Made by a program: the position numbers and the translations under genes. The notes beneath the pieces were generated by a model. It saw only the letters and a program-made list of their open reading frames with translations. It did no database searches and was not told the DNA's origin. Below are positions 12,156 to 21,434 of a DNA stretch of 64,000 bases, piece by piece. Origin of the DNA: Thereva unica (taxonomy: Eukaryota; Arthropoda; Insecta; Diptera; Therevidae); contig OX465281.1 of NCBI GenBank assembly GCA_949987705.1, forward strand, positions 178,760,516 to 178,824,515, written 5' to 3'. How positions within the stretch are numbered: the first letter of the stretch is position 1; each line of letters starts with the position of its first letter.

Positions 12156-13254
12156 CTGTTGAACTGATGATGTGCAGCTTTATCTCGATGCACCAAGAGA
12201 TCAAATTCATATGTGTGTGGAAAACCTCGTCGCTGACTTGCGTCATGTATTCAAATGGTCGACATTAAACTTGCTGCAGCTAAATCCTTCGAAGTCCCAA
12301 TGTATTTTTTTCTCTCACTCTGCTATTGATCGTCCTGACTTGTCGGCTATCGTGTTAAACTCGGTTCCTATTGCTTGTGTTGATAAAGCTAAAAATCTCG
12401 GGATCGTACTGAATAGCAACATGACATGCTGTGATCGCATCAAGTTCATTGTTGGTAAAACCTACGGCCTCCTGTCGAAGCTTCGCTACCATTGTGGCTT
12501 ACTGAAAAGGTCTGTGCGCATGAATCTGCTAAAAGCCTTGCTACTACCTGTTCTAATGCATGGCCTTTCCATCTTTCTCTCTCTCGATTCTGCTTGTGCG
12601 CATAAGCTTCAAATGGCGTTTAATGATTGTGTACGTTTTGTCCATAAGTTACGTCGTTTCGACCACATTTCACCTCACTTGAACTTTGTTTTGGGCTGCT
12701 CTTTAAGTGATTATCGGGAGTATAGGCTCCTGCGACTTTTTCACGATATCCTTCAGGAGCGCAAACCTCCTTACCTAAACCAGTTTATGCAGCTTTCGCA
12801 ATCCCTCAGAAATAATAATTTAACAATCCCGCGCTTTCGCTCGTTAATCGGTCAGCGTTCTTTCTTTGTCTTCGTAGCTCAGCTGTGGAATTCTCTACCT
12901 GTTGACATACAACGTATCGACTCAATGGGTATTTTCAAGAAGCGTCTTTTTGAATTTATTACTACTAGGGTAGATTGAGCATGAATATACAACTTGCTAT
13001 TTTTTCTTTTTTGTATCATTTTTTTTTATATTTTTATCTTTTTTTTTTATTTTATTTCTGTTTTCATTTTCTTTTTTCTCTTTTTTTTCCTTTTGATGAT
13101 TTTTATTTCTTGTTTGCCCTATTTAGTTAGTTTTATTTTTAAGTTCTTGCTTTAAGTTACCTTAATTTATGTCCAATTTTATTAATTAATGTACTAATTT
13201 ATAAGATTATAATCTTTCTACATGTTATTAAATTGAATAAATAATAATAATAAC
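12156..13254 (+). mobile_element. 5'-truncated Jockey-like non-LTR retrotransposon with TAA tail
   Basis: The copy begins inside the RT active-site region and ends in a T-rich 3' UTR (about 13000-13130) and a (TAA/AATAA)n tail at about 13231-13254. Target-primed reverse transcription that stops early gives exactly this kind of 5' truncation. No target duplication could be confirmed. Confidence 0.75.
12165..12978 (+). pseudogene. C-terminal half of non-LTR reverse transcriptase
   Basis: The frame starts just after the first residue of the catalytic box: DDVQLYLDAP, where YADD would be complete in a full element. It continues through LNPSKSQCIFFS and NLGIVLNSNMTCCDRI (RT palm end and thumb), then the C-terminal domain with LLPVLMHGLSIF and VAQLWNSLPVDIQRIDS, a usual ending for Jockey/CR1-group ORF2 proteins. 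The remaining 268 codons are uninterrupted, so the insertion is not very old. Endonuclease and most of the RT fingers are missing, so the product cannot be active. Confidence 0.85.
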
Positions 13255-13882
13255 TAAGAACCCGCAACTGTTTCAATGCAACTGTACCCTCCGTACACGA
13301 GGCGACTGATTTGAAATCCCAGTGGCATACGCAACTATTTAGTGACCTTGCTTGTGCAGGCAAGTGGGAATCGACACCGGTCGACATAAACGAGACTGAA
13401 TTGAAACTAGTTTACAACCGACTTCAGCTGCGTGATTGCATTTGTAATTGTCAAAGTTTTGCAGTCCGGCTAATTTTTAACGTGTGTGACTAAAAGTAAT
13501 GTGAGCACAGAACACCGATTTCAAATCAGTTAGACAAAGGTTTCATTTTAGTTGCAAACTGGCTATGCGCGTGATTATGGTGAAACTTCTAACTCCTAAC
13601 TCCTCCTAACGGGCTTAACTGTTTCGAAGGTATTGACTGTATTATTTCTGCCCCCAAGTAACAAATTTCGTCTCATAAGACTCGACTAGTGTCTTATGAG
13701 AGTTCATCGCTGATTCGAAAAACGCGGCGACAACGTCGCAAGCCATCGTAGAATCGAATGGGTGCAAAAAATTTTTCAAAAAGAGATGACTTTGGCGAAT
13801 TCCATTATATTATGCATATGGCAGACTTAAATAATGACCTCGGGCTCTTTCATGGTTATTCTATGCATGAATAAAGAAACCC
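13255..13882. other. Non-coding spacer with one MITE end
   Basis: No gene seen. It contains the terminal ~50 bp of the 1184-bp MITE found at 53326 (see the entry at 13653). The other sequence has no recognisable feature. Confidence 0.5.
13653..13703 (+). mobile_element. Solitary terminal fragment of the CCCAAGTAAC MITE
   Basis: CCCAAGTAACAAA-TTCGTCTCATAAGACT-GACTAGTGTCTTATGAGAG is nearly identical to the left end of the element at 53326-54509. Similarity stops after about 50 bp, so only one terminus is left here. Confidence 0.8.
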
Positions 13883-14421
13883 TTAAAAATGAATTAAAAA
13901 ATAAATGAAAGAAAGTTACCTGTTTTTAGCCAGTTTCACAAGCAGGCTCCTTAAATTAACAGAAATACCTAAAAATTCAAAATTAATAATAAAAATACAA
14001 AACATACTTACCTCCGGGATCCAAATAAATAAAAACAACGAAATGTCAATTTCGCCACGGAAAGACAAAATTGACAGCGTGTAAACGCAGTATAAACAAG
14101 ATCCACAAAAATGGAATGTGGAAAACGGCATAATTAATTTGCCAAAAACTGCTAGAAAGATTCTCCCACCCCAGCGCCATTGTCCAGCACCAGGAAGAAG
14201 ATGCTGGATAAAACTTATCATTTTGAAACATAAAGCTCAATCTTCTTTGGACTTTTCGCCGAGAAGGTTAGCTGGCAATATTTTGGATTTTCTCCGAATA
14301 TCGTTCGTAGGGGCGTTTCCGTTGGTAGGCTTTTCGCCGCTGACTTTTGTGTTAGTTTAATTGCATAATTGTTGTCGTTTTTCAGGTGACGGTTTAGATT
14401 TACTGATTCTACAAGATAGAG

Positions 14422-14791
14422 AATTTCAGTGGAAATTATAGGAAATAAATTCTTTTACGAAACTGAAATTCGAATAAGTTCAATAGAAATTATATTGGAT
14501 AATTTCTTTTACGAAATTGAATTTATTTATTTAGATAAATTTTTAGAATCTCAATTGAAATTATACGAGATAATTTCTTTTTCGATATTGAGATTCAACA
14601 AATTCAATTGAAATTATATGGGATAATTTCTACCACGAAATTGAATTTGTTTTGAGTAAATAGACGTCACACGCCGCCGTAGAAGGAGTTTCAATTAGAT
14701 TTTTACACACGGTAATTTCTTTTACGACATTGAAACTCAGGCAAGGTCAATAGAAATTATATGGGATAATTTCTACTACGAAATTGACCTT
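14422..14791. repeat. Array of six short hairpins with a common core and different paired arms
   Basis: Each unit is arm, GAAATTAT-(4-6 nt)-ATAATTTC-like inner palindrome, a one-sided TTTTACGA-like bulge, then the complementary arm. Arm pairs are AATTTCAGT/ACTGAAATT (14422, 14462), AATAAGTTCAAT/ATTGAATTTATT (14473, 14516), GAATCTCAAT/ATTGAGATTC (14546, 14587), CAAATTCAAT/ATTGAATTTG (14599, 14640), GAGTTTCAAT/ATTGAAACTC (14686, 14729) and AAGGTCAAT/ATTGACCTT (14743, 14783). Five of six pairs are perfect and the second has one G-T position. The arms differ between units yet still pair within each unit. I do not recognise the family. Confidence 0.85.
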
Positions 14792-15245
14792 TGTTAGCGG
14801 AAAAACTTACGTGTTGATTACGTTGGATATTACCCCGCGTAACAAACAAGATTTCATGTGGAATACATCGCTTCCTCACATATAGACCAGCACGGGCAAC
14901 AAGGATAGGCAACAAACGAAATACGCAGGAGACAGAACCCTAAAAGGAAAATATATTTGGAATAAAGAAATTAACGGAAAATGGGTTTAAGAATATTTGG
15001 AGTAAAGATTTTTAACTTTTAAATCACTATTGAAATATAAAATTAAGATAGAGTTAATTAGCTTTTATAAGATTTAGGAGAGAATATATTTGTATAAAAC
15101 GAACCAAGTCTCTTTTATTTAGAGCAGCCTGCACCTATCCTATACGTCATCTATTTTTAATTATTACGACGATCACCTCCTAATACCTGGTCTTTGATCG
15201 GTATTAAGAAAGTGACGCCGTAACAGACACATTAATGCGTTGCGT

Positions 15246-16108
15246 CAAGGACGTAGCCAGGATTTTGCTTCGGGAGGGGTTTTTGTAGGTTAGGTTGAAA
15301 TGGCACGCTATTGGGCCCATTGTGATGCCATTAGCCATTCTAGTGTTGGAACAAAGTGCAGGCCATTTCAAGCCATTTGGAGTTTTTGATAAAGCGACAG
15401 AGTTCAGGGACCCCAGTATTTTGCAGCTCGCTCAATGCATCAAGGAAGGGTGAGCCAAGGAAGGTCCCTCTTTCCTTGCGAGGGCGAGACATGTACAGAG
15501 AAGATGGGAGAGAGTTTCTTCCTCTTCTTCATTACCACAACATCAGCATAAGTCGTTGTGGGGAAGTCTTAATCTTTCGGCGTGCCGGCCAAAGGGGCAG
15601 TGACCGATCAGAGCATTTACTACATGGGTTATCTCCTTTATGTTTAACACAACTAGAAATTTTGAACGTTTTGCGTCCAAAGTGCATGAAGAGTGCGGAA
15701 CACCGTTGCTGTAGTCCATCTCATCTGGGTTTTTGTAAGAATCATAATAATGATTCGGAAATGCAAATTACACACCCTTAAACATTGCGCACATATGAAT
15801 AAGACATTCGCTTATGAATTTTCAAATTTCCGCTTCGAAATGTACCAAGAATGCTACTGCGCATGGAAAATAGCCTTTTGAGAAACCTCATCTCGTTTGG
15901 TTCGCGCTATACATAGCTGTCGCCAAACGTATTTCTAAGAAGAAAAAATGCGATTTGAATGGTGTTCTGCCTATCTCAAATTTAGTATACAATTGAAGAA
16001 AAACTATTTATTATTATTTAATTTTTCATGCTATCTGCGATGTCTTTTTCATTCGGGGGGGGGGGGGGGGTTTGAACCCCCAAAACCCCTCCCCTGGCTA
16101 CGTCCTTG
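15246..16108. mobile_element. hAT-type non-autonomous DNA element with 8-bp target duplication
   Basis: The ends are CAAGGACGTAGCCAGG and, inverted, CCTGGCTACGTCCTTG. The 8-bp duplication CGTTGCGT flanks both sides (15238-15245, 16109-16116), and the empty site is preserved in X copy 2 near 35488-35500. An 8-bp duplication with CA..TG ends fits the hAT superfamily. No transposase is encoded. A run of 16 G lies near the right end (16055-16070), and a retroelement fragment sits in the interior. Confidence 0.92.
15298..15650 (-). pseudogene. 3' end of an R1/LOA-like non-LTR ORF2, carried inside the hAT-type MITE
   Basis: Read on the minus strand, the sequence gives NALIGHCPFGRHAERLRLP, then a C-x-C-C-G-N-E5-T-L-S-H-L-L-C segment, then LGSPFLDALSELQ, ending at a stop shortly after. 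The GH-x3-H.. C-x2-C..H-x3-C pattern is the C-terminal zinc region of R1/LOA-type ORF2 proteins. Only this tail is present. Either it inserted into the hAT element or it was captured when the MITE formed. An in-frame stop lies within the Cys cluster, so it is not functional. Confidence 0.7.
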
Positions 16109-16198
16109 CGTTGCGTGTCGGTACTTAAATGAGTTTTGAAATTTGAATTCATGTTGAATTAGTGTTGCGTCCCTCATCAACATCCATTTTTAATATAT

Positions 16199-16443
16199 TG
16201 TTACGTTTTTACTGCTTAACGGATTCGTAGGATTAATTAAGGAATACACTTTTTAATTATCCACACAAAATTTATTTATTACACACCAAAACCCAATTTA
16301 ATTACACACACAATTCTTACAGTTCACTATAATCACTTTCAATTTAATAAGTCGCACTATTAAATTCTATCTATCGCTTTATAGTTCACTTTTCAATCAC
16401 CACTTTTCACTGTTCTCACTTTAGAACACTTTTATCGCCTTTC
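16199..16443 (-). mobile_element. Truncated Gypsy LTR in X copy 1
   Basis: Starts TGTTACG directly after ATAT (16195-16198) and follows the LTR at 35578-36086 base for base until 16443, where the match breaks off and BEL-1 sequence starts. It is the 3' part of the LTR in its own orientation (minus). The same LTR family bounds Gypsy-3 at 44599. Confidence 0.88.
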
Positions 16444-16549
16444 GAGCCGGATAGGTTGCAGTCATACAAATATAGTTTTTCTGAGATCTTATTAGTTGTT
16501 AGATAAAATACGTACTCCAAATATTCTTTTAACTTAAAATAACGATAGC

Positions 16550-18440
16550 CCGAGGCAATTGAAACAACACAGCACATTGAAACAACAGGATGTCTTTCAG
16601 GCACAATTGGCACAGACAATTTCCAATTATAAAAAGACACCGAAACCCAGGCGTACAGCGGGTTATCTCGAGGGCAAGATAGAAAGTATCAAATTGATAG
16701 CAGAAAGGTTCAACACAACCATCTAGAAATAGGGGCAGCTGATTTAAGCAACATAAAGGATGCAAAACTTGAATCTGCTGTAACAGAATACTTGGCAGGT
16801 GAAAAGTTTCTGGAATTCGAAGAGGCATATTCCGAATTTCTGGGAGACCTTCAAGACGCATTGAGTGCCTGCAACCCACAACCAACTACACCAACCCAGC
16901 ATAGTACATTTATTAGTGAACAATCAGGTTCACCAAGGGCTATAGTTAAACTTCCAACGCTGGAGATTCCGAAGTTTGACGGCCAGTACTCATCTTGGAG
17001 AACGTTCCATAGATTTGTATCATTGATACATAATGAAGACCGCTTGATGCCGGTCGAAAAGCTGCATTACCTTAAGAATAGTCTCACGGGAGAGGCCCGC
17101 AGAGATTTGGATTCTTTTGACATGACTTCAGAGAATTACGCCGCAGCTTGGCAATTGTTGTGCATACGGTACAACAAAAGGAGATTATTAATATATGCCC
17201 AATTGAAATTGCTATTTAATAGCACTCCTATAAGAACAGAGTCATATAAGGAGTTACGAGCCTTGGTAGACGAGCTGCATCGCATAAGGCATGCACTACA
17301 AGTACTCAAGGTCAGCATTTTAGATTGGGATCCCATATTTGTTTATGTGACGGCACAGAGGCTACCAGAAAAAACCCGTCACATGTGGGAACAACTGATT
17401 GCGACGAGCTACCGGCGCTTAAGGACCTAACCAAGTTTTTAGAAGAAAGACATAGAAGTCTAGAAGCAATCAAAGATGACAATAGTCATAGGTTCAATAA
17501 GGAAAGTCGCAAACCAGAAAGGGTGCGGAATCAGAGCAACAGCTATCACACCCATCAGGAAAGCGTCAATTCAAGGAAGGACGGTACGAAGACGAACGAT
17601 CAAAGATCCAGAAGATTACAATGTCCCATGTGTAAGAAAGAGCATTTTCTAGCACAGTGCAGCTCCTTCAAAGCATTATCCAACACAGAGAGAGGACGTC
17701 GGGTAAAATCAAAGGGATTATGCTTCAATTGCTTTAAACAGCATTACTACAGTAGCTGTACAAGCAATAACAGATGTCCGATATGCAGAAGAAAGCATCA
17801 TCTGTTAATACATACAGATAATGAAAGCGAGCCAGAAGTTAGTGAGCAACAAACAACACCTGTGGATCAAAGAGAGCCGGCTGTAACAAATTGTAATTGT
17901 AACATCCATAAGACTCAATCAATGCTAGCTACAGCCCTGGTCATAGTGAAGGACCAAAACGGAAATAGCCTAGTGTTGCGAGCTCTCATTGACCCAGAGT
18001 CACAAAGCTCGTTTATAACAGAGTCGGCATATCAATCATTGCAACCAGAAGTCACTCCAACCGCATTACAAGTCAAAGGGCTGCAGTCGGTACCAGTAAC
18101 GACATCAAAGAAGCTGGCACACCTCACGCCTGTATCTAGGTCACGAGCGAAATACGAAAGGAAGATACAAACGTATGTAATAAAGAATATAGCCAACAAG
18201 TTCCCACCAAAACGGATCAACAGTAGAGGTTGGTCATGTCTCAAAGGGTTGGAACTCGCCGACCCAGACTTCGCAACTCCAGGGCGCATTGACTTATTGC
18301 TTGGAGTGAATGTATATGCAGATATACTTAAGAGAGGATTGCGCAAAAGGGCCCAAAGGAATGTTCGTGATGTTAAAGACAAGCTTGGGATGGATTCTTA
18401 TCGGAAGGGTACCAACAGCTCTAGAGCAGGGAAAAAATGT
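16550..18440 (+). pseudogene. gag: gag and protease of BEL-1, frameshifted
   Basis: The N-terminal part is readable from about 16560 (KTPKPRRTAGYLEGKIESI) and shifts frame near 16720. Frame 16792-17430 holds the DUF1759-type capsid (FDGQYSSWRTFHRFVSLIH, KLHYLKNSLTGEARRDLDSF). A second shift near 17400 leads to 17325-18443, with knuckles CPMCKKEHFLAQC and CFNCFKQHYYSSC, then CPICRRKHHLLIH. The protease centre reads ALIDPESQSSFIT, where this family usually has D-x-G-S; the Gly is replaced by Glu, which should abolish activity. The following ELADPDFATPGRIDLLLGVN is a standard BEL block after the protease. Confidence 0.8.
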
Positions 18441-18449
18441 TAGTTTCTC

Positions 18450-18990
18450 TATGAATTAGATCTTCATGAACAACTCAAAAGCTTTTGGGAGCAAGAAGAA
18501 ATGCCCCCAGCAAAGGTATTGACGAGCGAGGAAGAATATTGCGAGAGGTTCTATGACGATACCACTAAGCGCCTATCTGTTGGTCGATACGTAGTAAGGA
18601 TACCATTCAAGAACGATAGACCTCCTAACCTAGGGACTTCTAGGAATCAAGCATTGTCAAGGCTGAAACAAATGGAACACATAAGTTGGCACAGAAGCCT
18701 GACTTAAGGAAACCATATCATCAATGCCTACAAGAATATATGGACTTGGGTCATATGAAGGCAATTAATCCACATGAGGAAAGTAGATATTATATGCCGC
18801 ACCATGCCGTGGTTAAAGAAAGTACCACGACAAAGGTACGGGTAGTGTTCGACGCGTCCGCAAAGAGCTCAAATGGGCAAAATCTAAATGAACAAATGTT
18901 AACGGGTCCAACACTTCAGCCAAAGTTATTTTCGACGTTACTTAAATGGAGAAAATATCGGTGTGCGATGACAGCCGATATTGAAAAAAA
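18450..18990 (+). pseudogene. pol: Start of BEL-1 pol: linker and first half of RT
   Basis: 18501-18707 encodes the BEL linker (SEEEYCERFYDDTTKR, GRYVVRIPF), and a frameshift near 18690 leads to 18686-18985. There the RT fingers are clear: YYMPHHAVVKESTTTKVRVV, FDASAKSSNGQNLNEQM and MTADIEK, which contains the first catalytic Asp. The match stops straight after this at about 18988. The stretch that should hold the YVDD box is not present anywhere before the frame resumes at 21435, so roughly 120 residues of RT are lost. Confidence 0.8.
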
Positions 18991-20650
18991 CAGTGGGTGT
19001 GTGTACTTATGTACGCGCATTAGAAGTTATACTTCTTTGGCATACAAATAACTAATTGGATTCTTATTATTTTTATGCGTTGGAAGCATCATGATGCCGA
19101 CACGCTCTAACCTGCAGATTATACCGGACTCAAATCCTAACTGAAATCACCTACTAGTTGATTGTTTTAAGATGCCACATCAAATTTTCTTAAGACTGGC
19201 TGATTTCCTGTCAACACGCAAAGAATGTTCATATGCGTCGTCAGCTGGTTCAGCTCTTATCTACCTGATAATACTGCTGCTATTTCTAAGCCTTACTCTC
19301 TTCCTTTTGGTTTCTTTCCGCCTTAGCTACCAATAGAGGATATTTAACTTCTCCTCCACTTTATTCCATAGATCACACAATGGTACCATTACAGTCTTCT
19401 TTGCTCTTAGCCGTGCCTTTAACTGTCAGTTACAGCGCAGCAGTTTCCTTGGCTAATCTTCGACGCTACAAAAGGGCATGGTCTGTGTTCTCTTTCACAT
19501 TTAGGAATGCCGGGCATTGCGTGGACTCATATGGCTCGGACAATATATATGAGGTATGCCTTCATAACTCACCTCTCCATGCTCTCTCGAGACCCATCCT
19601 GCGCCTGTGAGTTCATCGACCTTGGGTAGACTAATTTTGCATCCTTTGCCACTACTGAAATCAACGTCACTTCTAAATTATGTTTACTTCTCTAGCTTCT
19701 TCTACTTGTGGTTACTCAATTAAATTGAGCGCCTCAGGGTAACTGAAATATCATACAAAGAGTTTCGGGCAAATACAACATCATTTATGGTACCGTGCCG
19801 TGTATTTGAAACCAATCGATCATTATTCAGCGCTAGATTTACATGATCTTGGAGAAAGTTAATAGGTGGACAGGAATCTTCGCCTCTGCCAAGAACTTCT
19901 TCTCAGTCGTTTTTGTATGGCCATAATACTTGTTTCAAAAATTACATTTTTGATTTGGAGCAAATACTGCCTACTATACTGTGGAGCGGATACCGCTATC
20001 ACAACTTGTAAATTCAGACTGCTTCACAGAACTAACTTCTCAACCGTTCAAAATTGAATCTGGAGTTCCCCGAGGCTCCATTTTAGGCCCCAAACTTATC
20101 AATATATTTATACACGACTTCCCCAACACAATTCCCCTTCTTAACACAACTTGATATACATGTTCCAGCTAATGCAAAATAGACTTCGCAATCATGCCCC
20201 GAATGAATTGGTAAGAAAAATAGCTAGTGAAGGCATTATGAAAGCAGCAGAGTTACCAAGTAAATACACGCCAAACGAAATATAAATGAATAAATAGTCA
20301 ACTTGAAACACCCAAAAACATCAGCCTACGAGCGAACTCGAAATTAAGTATACTAGTAAAATGGCTCTGACAAATGTAATTCAGTGATACAAAAATAAAA
20401 TCACAGCCAGTTTGGCGCAACCAATCTGTTTGTGGCTAAAACACTACGAATCTTCCTATGCCCACGAAAATCCCAGCTGATGAATCGAACATGAAATTTA
20501 TTTCCCTCCATAGCCTCGGCATAAAAACCCCCTCACCCAACGACATCGTGAACCAGCATCGGCTACGAACTTCCATATGCCCATAATAATGATAATCCCA
20601 GTGCGCATGAAGAATGGAAGTTGAAATGCTTGCCCTCCATTGCCTCCAAC
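18990..20650. other. Unexplained 1.66-kb block replacing the RT centre of BEL-1
   Basis: Unrelated to BEL pol. It contains a short non-LTR RT fragment (about 20040-20150). There is also a diverged duplication near the right end: TACGAATCTTCCTATGCCCA...TCCCTCCATAGCCTCGG (20447-20520) against TACGAACTTCCATATGCCCA...GCCCTCCATTGCCTCCA (20567-20650). No terminal repeats or target duplication were found, and since RT sequence is missing this is not a clean insertion. Confidence 0.5.
20040..20150 (+). pseudogene. Fragment of Jockey-like non-LTR RT
   Basis: Encodes SGVPRGSILGPKLINIFIHD, close to the conserved GVPQGS-x-LGP-L motif of non-LTR RTs. Nearby upstream text (about 19970-20040) may belong to the preceding fingers, but the frame is broken. 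No tail or boundary can be defined. Confidence 0.65.
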
Positions 20651-20654
20651 TTAA

Positions 20655-21430
20655 GCCCTGACCTAATATTCCGTACCGTACCGTAACCGTAAGTACCGTA
20701 ACCTACGAACATAAGTGTTCATATGGCATCGACCTAAATTGACTTAATAAACTTGCCGAATGTTCGTTAAATTCTCGAATGGTCCGTAACGGTGCCGTAA
20801 GAATGGCACGAAACCTTAGCATCCGTTAGCTATTTAAAAAACTTGTTCACATTTTAACAATTTTTTTAAAAATTGGAGCAGTAAATGACTTGAAATATTA
20901 TAATTATTACCCTACACAACAATCTTTCAAATTTCCATTTCCTTTTTTTCTAGAAATAATCATAATAAGGTAGTGTTGTAAAATACGACACCCTTTGTTG
21001 TTTTTATAAAACAATAATGTCCGTTCCAATGCGGCCCTGTACTCATTTATGAGGGCAATAAATCATTCGTAGTCGGTGGCATTTCCATGTTTAGGAAGAA
21101 ATTTTATTACCATGTTTGTTTGTTTCTTGTCCTGAATCCAATTTTTTGATTTTTAGAAATGTTACACGGTAATATCCGTGGATGTTTCTCATTTTATTTA
21201 TTGCGCGATTTTTATTCCTTCTTTTCCTCTGATCACTTCTAATCTGTTTGTAATGCTTCCACAGCTTAAATAATGCAAATAAATCTCTTAAATCTTTGTT
21301 TATGCTATCCATTTTGCACTTGTCACTTGCCACTTTACGTTTTCATTTAGGGCATCTGTCAAAATGCCGTAACTGAGCTCAGATTCGTTCAATTTTCTTA
21401 CGGTGCGGTACGGAATATTAGGTCCAGGCT
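20655..21430. mobile_element. TTAA-flanked non-autonomous DNA transposon, 776 bp
   Basis: TTAA lies directly outside both ends (20651-20654 and 21431-21434). The ends are inverted copies of a ~30-bp sequence with the core GACCTAATATTCCGTACCG. The first 60 bp contain several copies of CCGTAC/CCGTAA. TTAA duplications point to piggyBac or Kolobok superfamilies. An 80-codon Lys/Arg-rich minus frame (21091-21333) is not a recognisable transposase. Its right junction lies exactly where BEL-1 RT resumes. Confidence 0.85.
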
Positions 21431-21434
21431 TTAA

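Larger units (their letters stand above)
13883..16198. repeat. Repeat X, copy 1 (interrupted by a hAT-type MITE)
   Basis: Nearly identical to 34132-35577 once the inserted MITE (15246-16108) is set aside, about 1.45 kb of matching sequence. It has no coding content that I trust; an 80-codon frame shared by both copies simply reflects their identity. It carries the six-hairpin array (14422-14791). Both copies are followed by the same Gypsy LTR, inserted at the same base. Candidate explanations are LTRs of a large retroelement enclosing 16.4-34.1 kb, or a segmental duplication (see findings). Confidence 0.85.

Noticed and set aside
13020..13130. Poly(T) region as a pol III terminator or tRNA-related SINE
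   Set aside because: No A/B box was seen; it is the T-rich 3' UTR of the truncated non-LTR element.
14118..14360. 80-codon ORF identical in both X copies
   Set aside because: Its conservation is fully explained by near identity of the whole repeat. It has no domain or coding signature, and opposite-strand frames are equally long.
14422..14791. Hammerhead ribozymes or a CRISPR-like array for the hairpin series
   Set aside because: The conserved hammerhead cores (CTGATGA, GAAA) are absent, and a CRISPR array would have constant repeats and unrelated spacers, not self-pairing arms. The sequence is also eukaryotic.
15356..15781. 141-codon plus-strand ORF inside the hAT-type MITE
   Set aside because: It is the antisense of a non-LTR ORF2 tail, whose motifs are clear on the minus strand.
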